A DNA stretch of 64,000 bases from Phallusia mammillata. Lineage: Eukaryota > Chordata > Ascidiacea > Phlebobranchia > Ascidiidae. Of the stretch, positions 52,583 through 64,000 are shown piece by piece (positions within the stretch are counted from its first letter, which is position 1; every line of letters starts with the position of its first letter). The notes beneath the pieces are model-generated. The model was not told the origin of the DNA, searched no databases, and was given only the letters and a program-made list of their open reading frames with translations. A program made the translations under genes and the position numbers. The stretch covers positions 234,763 to 298,762 of the forward strand of contig QLIY01000051.1 in assembly GCA_003260075.1 (NCBI GenBank), given 5' to 3'.

Positions 52583-55500
52583 TTAAGGCTTGGTTTCAGT
52601 GTAGGCAATTGATCGACCTGCACGAAAAAGAAAGAATTTATTACTGCTTTTGGCTTTGTTTTTGGCTCTCACGCTGGATTTACAGCCTTATACTGGGAAG
52701 GTTGCGAACTGCATGTTTTTTATTAGGTGTCTTGTCTTTTTTAACAAAATCATAAACCAGGTCTTTTTTTGCTGCAGCTAACAAGTAGTATCTATTTTAC
52801 TTACTGAGATAAAAAACGTTTTCCCACTCCTAAATATGTGTGTTGTAAGTTTACCACAAAATTAATTGCAAACCATATTTGGGCCATGTATTGCTCTCCT
52901 TGAGATATTTGTTTGTTACATTTATTGCTTGACAGGAGCATTTGGTAAATTTCTGTTTGTTTCATTGTAGAAACTTTGGAGACCTTTTTGATGAGATGCA
53001 ATCAACTCGAAAGAGCTTGTGGGTAAGTCTTTCATGTTATCCAAAAAAAACTTCTTCTTGAATCTTTAGCTTAAAGTGGTAGCAATATGCAAATTACTAT
53101 GTCTCAATATGTTTGTGAGTATATGGGTTTTTGTAGTGTATTTAAAATCACTTACGATTGACTACACTTTCGCCAGTTGTGGATGCTGTGTCATTTCCCC
53201 AGTTCATTTCCGCCCCCCCCCCTACCAGCTTGTAGCAAGTAAATATTCATCTTGGTTAAGGCTTGGTTTCTGTGTAGGCAATGGATCGACCTGAACGAAA
53301 AAGAAAGAATTTATTACTGCTTTTGGCTTTGTTTTTGGCTCCCATGCTGGATTTACAGCCTTATACTGGGAAGGTTGCGAACTGCAGGTTTTTTATTAGG
53401 TGTCTTGTCTTTTTTAAGCCAACAAAATCATAAACCAGGTCTTTTTTTGCTGCAGCTAACAAGTAGTATCTATTTTACTTACTAAGATAAAAAATAATTT
53501 TCCCACTCCTCCAAGCATGTGTTAAGTTGAGTTTACCACAAAAATTAACTGCAAAACACGTTTGGGCCATGTATTGCTCTCCTAGAGATATTTGTTTGTT
53601 ACATTTATTGCTTGACAGGAGCATTTGGTAAATTTTTGTTTGTTTCATTGTAGAAACTTTGGAGACCTTTTTGATGAGTGAGATGCAATCAACTCGAAAG
53701 AGCTTGTGGGTAAGTCTTTTATGTTATCAAAAGCAAAAAAAAACATCCCCATAAATCTTTAACAGTTTGACTGGTAGAAACATGCAAGTTGTATCGGTAT
53801 GTTTGTGAGTGTTTGTGTGTTTGTTAGTTTATGTTAAGTCACTTACGATTAACTACACTTTCGCCAGCTGTGGACGCTGTGTCATTTCCCCAGTTCATTT
53901 CAGGAGGCGGGTTGCGGTAGATATAAACGGTCTGAGGTGCTTTCCTGCGTTGCGAAAGAAATCAAAATAATTATAGCTTGATTTACATGCCAAACGTCTA
54001 GTCTCAATGACGTCGTTTTACTCTGTCACAACAGTTACGTCTGATGCCATATTACCATAAGGTCACCTTGCTTTTGTCAAAATTTAAATGTTTCTGTTAT
54101 CTTTTTCTTACTTTGGTCTGTTGTGGTAGGCTTTTCTTAGCATGTATTTGATGGGCATGTACAGCAGCTCCAGAACACAAAGCAGGAGGCAGACAAAACT
54201 GAGAATGTTCATGTAACGCAGGAAAACGGTTTTCTCCTAAAAATCCATAAAAAAACATCATTAAAGTTTCAACAAAAAAGAGACAACAGAAAAACGTTTT
54301 AAAGCATTTTCAAACAATATTTGGTTTTATACGGTTTTCAGATAAAATTTAAGCTGTTATAAACCACATTGCTTATTGAACGTTACTAACACGGACAAAA
54401 ACGTCTTTTGAAACTTTGGAAATGTTTAAGCAATTTGCTTGTTTTTCTACTTAATATGAGCCAAATAGAGCAGATTAAAAAAATATAGAAATGACATATG
54501 AACACACAAACGACCATATACAGTAGCACTAAAAGACTTACATAAGGTCTTGATGGAAAACACGTGACAACTGCATTTTCCCAGCCAAGGGCTCCACTTG
54601 TTGCACAAGCAGTACGAAAGTCAGCTCCATCGTCAGTACAGGTGTAAGTTGGTGGGACTCGGTTCATTAGGACGTGGTCAACAAAACTGTCGTCACACTT
54701 AGGGATTGTTTCGTGATCAGCCAAAGCGTTTTCATATTTGCAGCGTGGGTCCTGAATACAAGGTGTAAAATTGATATGTGTGTTCCGGTTTTTCGCTGAA
54801 TTTGGAGCAGTGCTAATCGACCAATGTGGTACCGCTCAAGTCAGTGTTTGTGAAAGGCTATATGTTAAAAATTTGCTGAATAAACTAGCTACTTTAGTAA
54901 AACTTAACTCAAATTAATTTTGCATCGTTTATTGGACCCAAATACGACGTAACCAATGGTGGGATTCAGGCGGTGCGAACCGGTTCTATAGAACCGTCTC
55001 ACGACATTTTATGAGTTTAGCGAACCGGTTGGCATTACTGGTAACTGTCAATGGACATTTTGTAACAGAACCGGCTGAAAAATATGACTTGTGATAGAAC
55101 CGGCTAACAAAAAATTTGGAACCCTCCACTGCTCGTAACAGTTCTGTTGAGTGTGTTTTGACACTCAAGTGAAGTCAACTATTTTAAATTGGGTTATTTT
55201 TTTGAAGTAACTTCTCGCAACGGAAATTTCTAGAGTTGACAAGAAGTGTAAATGCCCCCCCCCCCTTTTGTGATAGAACCGGCTGACAAAAAATTTGAAT
55301 CCCACCACTGCTCGTAACAGTTCAGTTGACTCAAGTAAAGGCAAATATTTTTAATTGGGTTAATATTTTTAAAGTAACTTCTCGCAACGGAAATTTCTAG
55401 AGTTGACAAGATGTATAAATATATGGAAATCAAATACGTTACCTCAATGTAGTAGAGCGTGTAACTGAAATATATGAAGACCGCTTCTAGAGCCAACTTC

Positions 55501-58500
55501 ATTACTGTGCTGATAAAGTAAGCCACGTAGATCTTGTTGGTCACTTGTACCTGTTAAGTAAAAACAATATGTTGACCCCAAAATGTTAGAACCAATGCAA
55601 TTTATTTACATTTTACTCAAAGTTTAAAAGTTAAGTAGTTGAGCTGGTATTTCACCAGTTGGCTTGCCTCCTATTTTTTGTACTTCAACACAAAGTTTTT
55701 GCGCCAAAGTCGCAGTGCTTTAGTTGTTTATGGAGGACTGGATTGGGTCTGTGGACTAGCAAGTGCGTCGAATGCTAATTATTTGTCATAATTTTAGTCT
55801 TTTTAAGTTGGTTTGCTTTTAAACAAATGTTCGTTAAAGCAGTCTAAATTTGTTTCGACTTTTTATATACTTTTATTTTATTGTAAAGAGCGTTTGACCC
55901 ATTTTTGAAAGTTACAAAGCTTTTTTAAACCACCAACAGGTTTGTGACACTTCTATTTGTTACATGACTGGATTGCTTTTTTGGACTCCTTAGCATTAAA
56001 CGGTTTATCTTCGTGACGTACGCTCGTGGTGGTATGCAAACGACCAAGCTTGCACGTCGCAACTGACAAATCAAAATTTCTAGTTGCTGACAACGAGCTG
56101 GGATAATCGTTTTGGCCGCCATAAACACATTGTGGGGAATACCTCTTTGATTGATCCACCGGAATAGACCTTTTTTGTCTTCACTTTGCCAACTGCCTTC
56201 TTTTTTCGCGAGATCTTTTTCAGCTCACGTTCTTTGCCGTCGATTTCCTGCACGCAAAGAGTCGATTAAATCGCGACAAAACTGACGCGACCTTCAGGAA
56301 TGTCACATGCAAACCAAAGGTCATGTCTTGTCTGTGGTTTAAAATGCATTTTTTTTTATATTGTGTTTTTCGACAATCATGCGGCTGAAATTATGCTGAT
56401 AAAATGCAGTTCCTGTGTACATCTTGTAAAAAATGTTTCTAATTGTTGTTTCTTTTGGACAGAAATCCTACACACTTGTATACAGCTGCTTGGGGCAATT
56501 TCAAGTTCAATTTACCACTGTTTACAAGTCAATTTACAAGTTCAATTGATTTTTTTAGTACTGGGCTTCATCATCTTAACTTCGCTCCCCCGCTTAAACC
56601 AGTTTCGCCCACAACGTATATGTATTTATATCACTATGTGCGTTAACGCAAACAGTTCAAAAAGAGGTTAGACGTGTTCGCCACCGCCAAAGCTGATGAG
56701 TTATATTCTGGCAATTTAGTGTAGGCTACAATTATTTTGAATTTGATCTTGAAAACTTTTATCTTTGTCCGAGGACTTTGTCAGTCATTTCTATTATACC
56801 CTACTAAATGTAATACTATAGAAAAAATCGAATCAATTTTTGTACCTACCGTAACTTTCTGGTTGTCTGGGTCAAAACCGATGGCTTTTTCGAGCTCGTT
56901 GATTTTTTCAATCTCCGACGAAATGTAAAGTGAAAAGAAATGGAACAGAACGGTCGGAAATGTCACCGCCAAAAGCTATTAACAAATTGTTTGGGGTCAA
57001 TTTTCAAAAAACAAACAAACAATTGGCGTTACATTGAGCTTAGTTTGTGTCTTCCTGTACCTTTGTATTGTCTGAATTTTGATAAAAACGGTACAGAATA
57101 GTATAAAGCACTACGATAGTTACACGGGGGCAGAAAACGGGTTATTTGTGTACTTTGTAGCAATGATTTGAGTCGAGCAATGAACTGGATACCTAACAGC
57201 AATTGCGTGTAATATTATAACAAAGTTGGTGATGTAAATACTAACTGGCGCTTGTAAACAANATTTAACTTAAATTTGTGTCTTCCTGTGCCTTTGTATT
57301 GTCTAAATTTCGATAAAAACGGTACAGAATAATAGTATAAAGCACTACGATAGTTACACAGGGGCAGAAAACGGCTGTACTTTGTAACAATGATTTAAGT
57401 CGAGCAATGAACTGGATACCTAACAGAAATTGCGTGCAATATTATAGCAAAGTTGGTGATGTAAATACTAACTGGCGCTTGTAAACAACCACGTGCAACG
57501 ATGAATCATCGAGCAAGGCTAAGGGTAAATTAAAACTTGTTGTCTGTTGGTAATGTATCGAGGCGCTTTGTCCAATGCAAGAACAGCACTTGCTTTAAAC
57601 TGACTGGATGCGTATATTTTGTATCCGCGTTGCATACGTGCTTGCGCTTAAATATAACGATTAGAAAATGGTTTGGAATTCCATATAAGTAAGTTGCACT
57701 CTTTAGTGTCACTTTGTGTAAACTATTCTTTGTAAAATCCATGGTGATATATTAACTTTGGCCAAAAAATGCTCAAGCAAACAAATTTTCAAAGTTTGTT
57801 TTATATAACTTATTATCATTAATTGACAATTTTGGACTGAAATTTACTACTTCAAAACTGTTTATTTAACTGAATTGATAAATGGGTATGCAATGGTTCT
57901 TTTTTTCTCAAGAAAAGGGTCCACTGCATTCACACACAGTTACTTCATACGTCTTGGTAATAACCACGGCGCCTTGGTTCGCAAAATGCCGCTTGTGAAT
58001 TTTTATCCTATAATGCTGCAGGGCGTATAACCCACGGTTTTTACATACAGCTTTGATCAGTTTTCATGAAACTATTTCGAAGTAGGCGGGAAAATTGCTG
58101 GCTTCGTAAGACCTAATGCCCTTAAGGACGACGCATGTGTTCGGTTTGAGTGGCAAAATAGGGGCTAGGCCAGGCGTACTTCCCTTTACCATTAGTAGAG
58201 TCAGCAGATTTTCAAGCGGTCACAATGATATCGCGTCTTGGGGGATTTCGAATGATGCAACACAATGTCATTTGTTGAGTCATTAAACCATTCGCTGCTA
58301 AAAGTGAACCGGTTGAGCTGTGTCATTTCAGCCTTACTGCACGATATGTTGTCGCATTTTCAACGGTTTAATCGACATATAACGACTATGAAAGGACACT
58401 GATGCCAACAAACGACATTTTGTCATGTTTTGCAAGTGGGCTTTAACTTATTTCCACACAGAACAAGTGATGTTGGTACAGAGATACATTTGTCCAAACC

Positions 58501-60137
58501 AAGGAACAAAGTTTTTAGCCTGAAAACAGTAAATATGAAGTGTTAAAAGTCACTGAAATCGTTTATGACAAAATGTTTAGCTTTTTATGTCATTATGATC
58601 TTGTTCAAAGCGAACGTTTCAACCCAGTTTAATAGTACGTTTAATCAATTAATTACTGTAAAATATACGTCGGTTCTCCCACTAACTGTTATTAAAACTG
58701 GTGTATTGTTTCCGACAGTTGAGAACTAACTGTTATTGAAACTGGTGTATTGTTTTCGACAGTTGGAAATAGAATAAAAAATCCGGGTAATTATGCCAGG
58801 TCCCTGCTGTGCACATGTTCCATGTATTTTGGACTTACGCTTTATACGAAAGTTAAATTGGTCGAGCCAAAATACAGCGTTTTTGTGTACCATGACTCAT
58901 TTATTTGGTAAAGTTTTTGGCGTAATAAATAGTCTTAGTACGACTGTATATATATGACCAAGCCGTGACTAATATACGCAATGAGTCAGACATGGGTAAG
59001 ACTTATAATCAAAACGAGAACGGCTGCGCAGAACGCAATTTACGGCTAATGAAAGTAAGGCCGTTACATGCTAGAAAAGTCGTCACAATTGTTAAGCACT
59101 TAAAACGCATAAGTCGCCACAAGAAAGTTTTTTTTTAACTGGGCTTCAGCTTGCAAGAAGTCGTTTTCTCGAAGATTAATCATTATGATCACAGGAAGAC
59201 TCAAATGTCATGCCAAAACGCACAGACATTTCTAATTCTTAAAAGTACATGTCATCACGATTTCGTGGCACGTTATATTAAAGCTTGGCACCCAATCCAT
59301 TAGGAGATACATAAGAAATATTAAACCTTTGTGTATTCGTACTCTTAAACTTCTAAAGTATATTTTTTAGGTTGCATAGTTCGAAACAACGCTTTCTTGG
59401 TCACAAGATTTGATTAAGCAGTCCATAAACCAAATGAAAGTTTTAAATGTTATTTTTTCTAACAAAAGGCCAGCCATGGTTGCCTTTAGCACTAAACACG
59501 CTCTCTAAGTTAACAACATGTGATATAACGCACCTGAAAGCCCCAAAATCGTAGGTGAGACATCTTGGCAAACTGGTTGTAGCAAATTGTACCGCAGTAA
59601 TCATGCTTGTGGTCGCATTTGAAGGAGGACTGTTCATCCCCGTATACTGTAAGAAACAGTTATAGATGTTAACTTCAAACCTAGCGACCTCTTTAAGCGA
59701 AAATCAGATACGCCTATGCGCCAATTAGTTTTGACTGTTGTTTTACTTTACGGCAACCAAAAAACACGAAATTACATTGTTATGGACAAAAAACTTGTTG
59801 GTAAGGTTAAAGAGCAACCGTTGCACCTAAAATGGACACGTTGCTTTCATAGAAAAACGTAACGTACCTGCTCCTCCTAGGGTGACGACCACAATGAGAC
59901 GAAAGACAAAAACCAGAATGTACCACAACTGACCAAAGAATGTACTGAACTTGGTCACCTAAAAATATATATATTTGTTGTAGTATTATATTGCGTCTGT
60001 TTGCGAGACTGGCGTATCGGATTATTTAAGTTCTCAATTTTTTAGTATGCTTTAAATCACAATAAAAGGTTGTGGACCTAAAAATACAATGCCAGATATT
60101 GTACCTGTTCGGTTATTTTGTCCAAAATACTCCACAT
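52583..60137 (-). CDS. Connexin (gap junction protein), about 347 aa, long second extracellular loop
   Basis: Minus-strand exons: 60137-60105, 59958-59868, 59646-59534, 56975-56850, 56247-56143, 55550-55443, 54751-54542, 54236-54112, 53944-53847 and 52617-52583 (stop TAA); 1044 nt, all phases consistent. Donor 56142 was preferred over one at 56169 (also in frame). The short N-terminus MWSILDKITEQVTKFSTFFG is followed by TM1 (~20-41). The first loop has the connexin signature C-x6-C-x3-C (Cys52, 59, 63), after YGDEQSSFKC. TM2 is ~80-98, a basic cytoplasmic loop ~99-160, TM3 ~163-188, and the second loop ~190-260 ends CFPSRPYEKTVF. TM4 is ~266-286 and a short tail ends SIAYTETKP. Six such subunits form a hemichannel. 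The second loop has five cysteines (196, 211, 230, 241, 256) instead of the usual C-x4/5-C-x5-C. The last exon has an allelic copy at 53290-53256. Confidence 0.9.
53213..53222. other. Poly-C junction duplicating connexin 3' exons
   Basis: Ten C. Sequence 52550-53212 recurs at 53223 to about 53912. The left copy holds the stop-containing last exon and part of the preceding exon up to the C run; the right copy holds both complete. A 4-base indel and many substitutions separate them. Confidence 0.82.
54954..55131. mobile_element. hAT-like MITE, family E
   Basis: Starts CAATGGTGGGATTCAGG and ends CCTCCACTG, with AACCGGTT-type interior motifs shared with 24531-24722. Flanks GACGTAAC (54946-54953) and CTCGTAAC (55132-55139) match at 6 of 8 bases. 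Connexin intron. Its right end recurs after the junction at 55255-55265. Confidence 0.7.
55255..55265. other. Poly-C contig junction in connexin intron
   Basis: Eleven C. Sequence from about 55090 to 55254 recurs at about 55268-55416, including the right end of the family E element. Confidence 0.75.
57036..57490. repeat. Tandem allelic copy joined by a single n
   Basis: About 225 bases (57036-57261) recur at 57263-57490 around one n at 57262, with small indels. Same tail-to-head geometry as the poly-C junctions. Long connexin intron. Confidence 0.75.
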
Positions 60138-62398
60138 TTTTACGTGCTTTGCGTTGCTTTGTTACTTTTCCTTGTTTTGTGGTGCCTTTCTCAGCAAGAT
60201 ATAGTAAAAGTTTTCAACCAATTAACAGATCAATTTTTGTGCATCTAGATGTAAAAACATAAATATTACAAATTAAAGTATAGGTTGTACGATTTATATT
60301 CAAGTATCTTTTTTTCTTAAAAATGAACACCAAAAGCTTTCTGATCAGATTTGTCAACATATTCCGATTTGTAAGTATCGATTCGTCTTTAAAAGTGGCA
60401 AACGAAGGTGTCTACAGGTTCTGCTGTAAACTCGTAAGCTTTACGTTTTACATTGTAACCTAGACTCTAATCTGACGTAGCATACAAGTGGTTTTTGTGC
60501 TTTGGGCAAAACAGGTATCGTTTCCTGGTAACAGAGCCACCGCAAAATGTAGCGCAAAGTTACAAGCACTGTAAGATATGAGCTAAACAAAGACTCAACT
60601 GATGTCCATCTTGTACATTGTATATGCACGCCTCAATTTGAAACCTTAGTATTTCCGAACATGCCAATGTAAATGCGTTACTTGCAATGTCTTATTTGCA
60701 TACAAAAACAGAGTCCGCAGTGTTGTTGGGGGCTTGAAAGACGTTTGAACGTGTATGCTTCACTTTATAACGATAGATTATATGTAAACAATATTGCAGA
60801 CGATTTAGTTTGCAATTTGGCGTCGATACACAACATTGCAACATACGGAATTTTCTCGTAAAACATATGATCCTGTTTATTGCACTTTTGACAATAATTT
60901 TACGCCGAACGGAAAGTTGATACACTTAAACTAGATGCTACATGCCTTTACTCTCAGAAACAAAACCCTCGACCTTGTTTAGCATAAAAAGTTCAAAACA
61001 ACGATTATTTTCTTGGGAAAAAATCGTGGCTCCGACTAACGTATAATTACAACGGCTTAAAGCAGAGGTCCTACACTCCAAGCCATCTTTTAACCCACTT
61101 CAAAATGCTGCCATAGGCTATTGTTTACGAATAAGAATCTTCGATAATACCTTGCTACATTTCCACATTTCGTGTACTTTGACATTTTGATAAAACTGTA
61201 TGACTAAAAGCTTAAAACGAAACGGTGTAAACGTATCCGAAAATTAGGCTTTCAACAGACATCCTACGTCTAAGCATCTTGACATTGTCAGGACCTCAGG
61301 CTCTTGTACTAGCTGTTAGCCCGTAAGCTATTTTGAAGCTTAAACGGCAATTACCTGCCGCGAGACGTCCGAAGGTTGAAAACGTCTTTGTCAAGATTCA
61401 TAAACAACTCCTGACCAGCTTATAGTCCACCTGTTTGGATATAACCCGTTTAATCGCTTTTGTGAAGTCCAAAGGCGCTTATAACGGAGCGCGGTTGACT
61501 TGAACAAAACATGTTTTGTGCGGGATGTTTGTTAAAGTTTTAGGTGCAATTTTTTTCGAAATATTGGACCACTGGTTAAACGCTATATTGTTCATATTTC
61601 ACCCCTTACCTCTCATATTTTTACAAAACTCAACAAACTGCTTTATAGGACACTAACTATAGAGCTGTATTTGGTTTGCGCACTGTTAAAAATGCCCTTT
61701 CTGACTTGGCAAAATGTTAAATTTTGGGAATAACAACCATATCTAATCCTGCATTAAAGGTGTTTTTTCTTTCCAAATACAAAGTACAGGAGGTAAATGT
61801 TGCAATTCCTGTTCTGACTTGCGAAATTGTCCAAAACTTCTTTTGACTTGGGTCTTTTTTCTTTTCTGAAGCATAATATACTGAACATATTTTTCTCTGA
61901 ACTGTTGTTCTTCGGTTATTCCGGTTAATGTGCCGCATGCATGTACCGCAACAACCGGCCTTGCCGGTTTCAACACATTTTTTCGCGGGTAGTCACCACA
62001 AACTTTAAACCACCAAAACCGATCGACCAAATTTCTAACCCACAGTCATACCGGTGCTCAAAATTGCCCATCTTTCAAACAAGACCATATTTTATAAAAA
62101 CCCTAAAAATAATCTTTTTTACACCCGTTTTTTTAAATTGTAAAACATTTCAATTTTTCGCATAGCATTTTTCGTAACTGCGACGACATTAAAGTAAGAA
62201 AGATTTCTTTTAACAATGACTTTAATAAAAAAAGGACTACAGTTTATGTTATTTTTATTCGTCTCACGGTGACCCTGCATCCTAGCTCGCAAACACTTTA
62301 TCTTAGGAAAAACTAACCGTGCCCGAGGCTTCGAAAATGCCTTACGTGAAATGACCTCCACACACCGTGGCACGAGAATTTTGCCATTCAGCGCTCAT

Positions 62399-62456
62399 TG
62401 TGACGTCATAGCCTGCCGAGTCACGCATTACCTAATAACGTTTGTGACGTCACAGG
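62399..62456. promoter_or_regulatory. Pair of TGACGTCA sites
   Basis: GTGACGTCATAG and GTGACGTCACAGG lie ~45 bases apart, each containing the full CRE/ATF palindrome. They are ~2.3 kb upstream of the connexin start and could belong to it or to a gene to the right. TGACGTCA also occurs elsewhere in the window, so function is uncertain. Confidence 0.35.
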
Positions 62457-63618
62457 AAGGGGAGGGTTCGTTGGTGGCCATTGAATGCAATTCTAGAACG
62501 ACTTGTCGTTTTACGCGCCTTTTTTTGGTCTGAAAGGATTTGACTAATGTGTTTCCTAGTAAACGGCGAAAATTTCAATACAACGAATATTTTAGGATAT
62601 TCGCATAATAGGCTTGTGTTATTTTGGTGCAAAGGTTTTTTTTTCATTAATCCGGGACAATTGCAGTACATTTACTACAAGCGTAAAACACATACTTCAA
62701 GTTTGACTATTCTGTTAATCAATCTGAGTAAACTTTTACATTTTGGAACGATGTATGTTTAAAACAAGTAAACATTTTCAGATTTGCTGTGGCTTTTGTA
62801 AATTGCAGTCTCAGTCATTGTACTGACCGACCCCTATTAAAGATCAATTAATTCTTTAGGCCCCATTAATTAAGTTTGGACAAACGAAATGGTACAATTC
62901 TGTGATGTTAAAAGTCTAGAAACTAAAACTCATTTGATGCATCAGTAATGCAACATACTAAAACTTCATTAAACTTGCATTTGCTTTTGCATCCATCTTA
63001 ACTTAATATAGATGTGCTTCTGTTGATTATCTTCGCATTTATTGCAGAAATATCAATACGCAAAAATGTTGACATATGGTATGTATGTTCATCGTTAAAT
63101 TGTTTAGGTGACATGTATGCCCAAGCGGAGCGATTGTATTATACTTTTCAAACCATTTCGGCAACTATGCGTTCAAATCCAGAAAAACAAACAATTAACA
63201 GGTCACTTATTACATATAAAACACCTTGGCTGTAGTAATGCACAGTCCATTGAACCTAAAAGAGCAATCAAATGCCATTTACGACAAATGTTTCCTTTAC
63301 CTTGTTCCATTCCGAAACCTAACTCCAACAGCATAAAAGACCAATTAAAGCCTTGTAGCGTAAACATAAACAGTTTCTAAATCACTCTGACATATCACAC
63401 GATTTCGAATCAGCCACTCCGAAAATGTACTTTTTTTAAAGTTCTCCACGTTCTCGAAAACAACTCTTATATTATGCTCATCAGGTCAAATTATACGTTG
63501 AAAGAACAGTGACAATTATTCTTGACAATTTATAATCTCAAAACGGCATTTCTCCCTTCCTCTAGTTTATGACGTTAACTTCTCGGTAAATTGGTGGCAA
63601 TCTGTATCAGGCGAAGTA

Positions 63619-63791
63619 TTAAAATATCTTTCTTTCCCAACACTATAGCTGACTCTTAGTTGATATACTTTGATCTGCAATTTATACCAGCTTTGCCCAT
63701 TTGTNTTAAAATATCTTTCTTTCCCAACACTATAGCTGACTCTTAGTTGATATACTTTGATCTGCAATTTATACCAGCTTTGCCCATTTGT
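63619..63791. repeat. Exact 86-bp tandem repeat around a single n
   Basis: 63619-63704 and 63706-63791 are identical by eye, separated by n at 63705. An identical copy fits a read overlap or a collapsed-gap artefact better than an old duplication. Confidence 0.8.
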
Positions 63792-64000
63792 CACACGAAA
63801 TCTCAACTGACTTGTTGATATCCATCATTTGTTTCACAACAAAGAAAAATCGAAAAACTTACCAATCACGCTGTATATATGACACAACATGTGGTAACGC
63901 CCCCTAGCCCACCCACATCTACGTCAAAGCATGGGGAAATCACCGAAATCGTGACCCACTTGATGCTTTCAAAACAGGAAGCCTGATTTTGCACAACGTT

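Larger units (their letters stand above)
60138..64000. other. Connexin upstream region, no supported gene
   Basis: Short frames only. Two palindromic TGACGTCA (CRE/ATF) sites occur at about 62401 and 62446. A possible short first exon on the minus strand (ATG near 63829, encoding MMDINKSVEISCDKWAKL before GTATAA) is too weak to call. Confidence 0.45.

Noticed and set aside
52960..53712. Possible + strand exon ending GCTTGTGG before GTAAGT, seen in both connexin intron copies
   Set aside because: The two copies differ by a 4-base indel that would shift the frame, and no partner exon exists.
61743..62030. 95-codon minus-strand frame
   Set aside because: No domain, no neighbouring exons and another overlapping frame of similar length; treated as chance.
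60138..64000. A new gene system in the right end of the window
   Set aside because: Only short frames without consistent splice signals; nothing could be supported.

Overview
This looks like a genomic window from a highly heterozygous tunicate (sea squirt). Tunicate is inferred: the genes are intron-rich with small GT-AG introns, the base composition is AT-rich, the protein families are animal ones, and one gene is a connexin, a family known only from vertebrates and tunicates. I cannot name the species from the sequence. All gene models below were built by hand from splice signals, phase agreement across introns and family motifs.

Layout, left to right: (1) + strand, the C-terminal part of a GT31 beta-1,3-galactosyltransferase-like gene (186-2609; 5' end outside the window). 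(2) + strand, a nine-exon coiled-coil gene I do not recognise (3473-9358). (3) - strand, a small rhodanese with a signal peptide (10422-11731), convergent with gene 2. (4) + strand, a FAM13 family gene (14502-28796) with a RhoGAP domain and the typical FAM13 C-terminal coiled coils, divergent from gene 3. (5) + strand, a REEP1-4-type ER membrane-shaping protein (31750-41087). (6) - strand, PPP1R7/SDS22 (45243-50228), convergent with gene 5. (7) - strand, a connexin with an enlarged second extracellular loop (52583-60137). The last 3.9 kb holds no gene I can support. These are unrelated housekeeping and cell-biology genes; nothing suggests a shared pathway.

The most striking structure is not a gene. 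About three dozen runs of C interrupt the window. Most are 10-12 C long, and the sequence just left of the run reappears, a few percent diverged, just right of it. The left copy ends at the run and the right copy begins at it. This is the signature of unmerged, overlapping allelic contigs joined by a fixed placeholder; two single 'n' characters join copies the same way. Three longer runs (99, 38 and 37 C) look like sized gaps. Several copies carry coding exons (GT31, REEP, PPP1R7, connexin), so exon counts must be corrected for them.

The second theme is non-autonomous hAT transposons: at least nine short elements with terminal inverted repeats, several with perfect 8-bp target-site duplications, in introns and intergenic DNA. 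I found no CRISPR array, no operon-like defence system and no convincing new multi-gene system.
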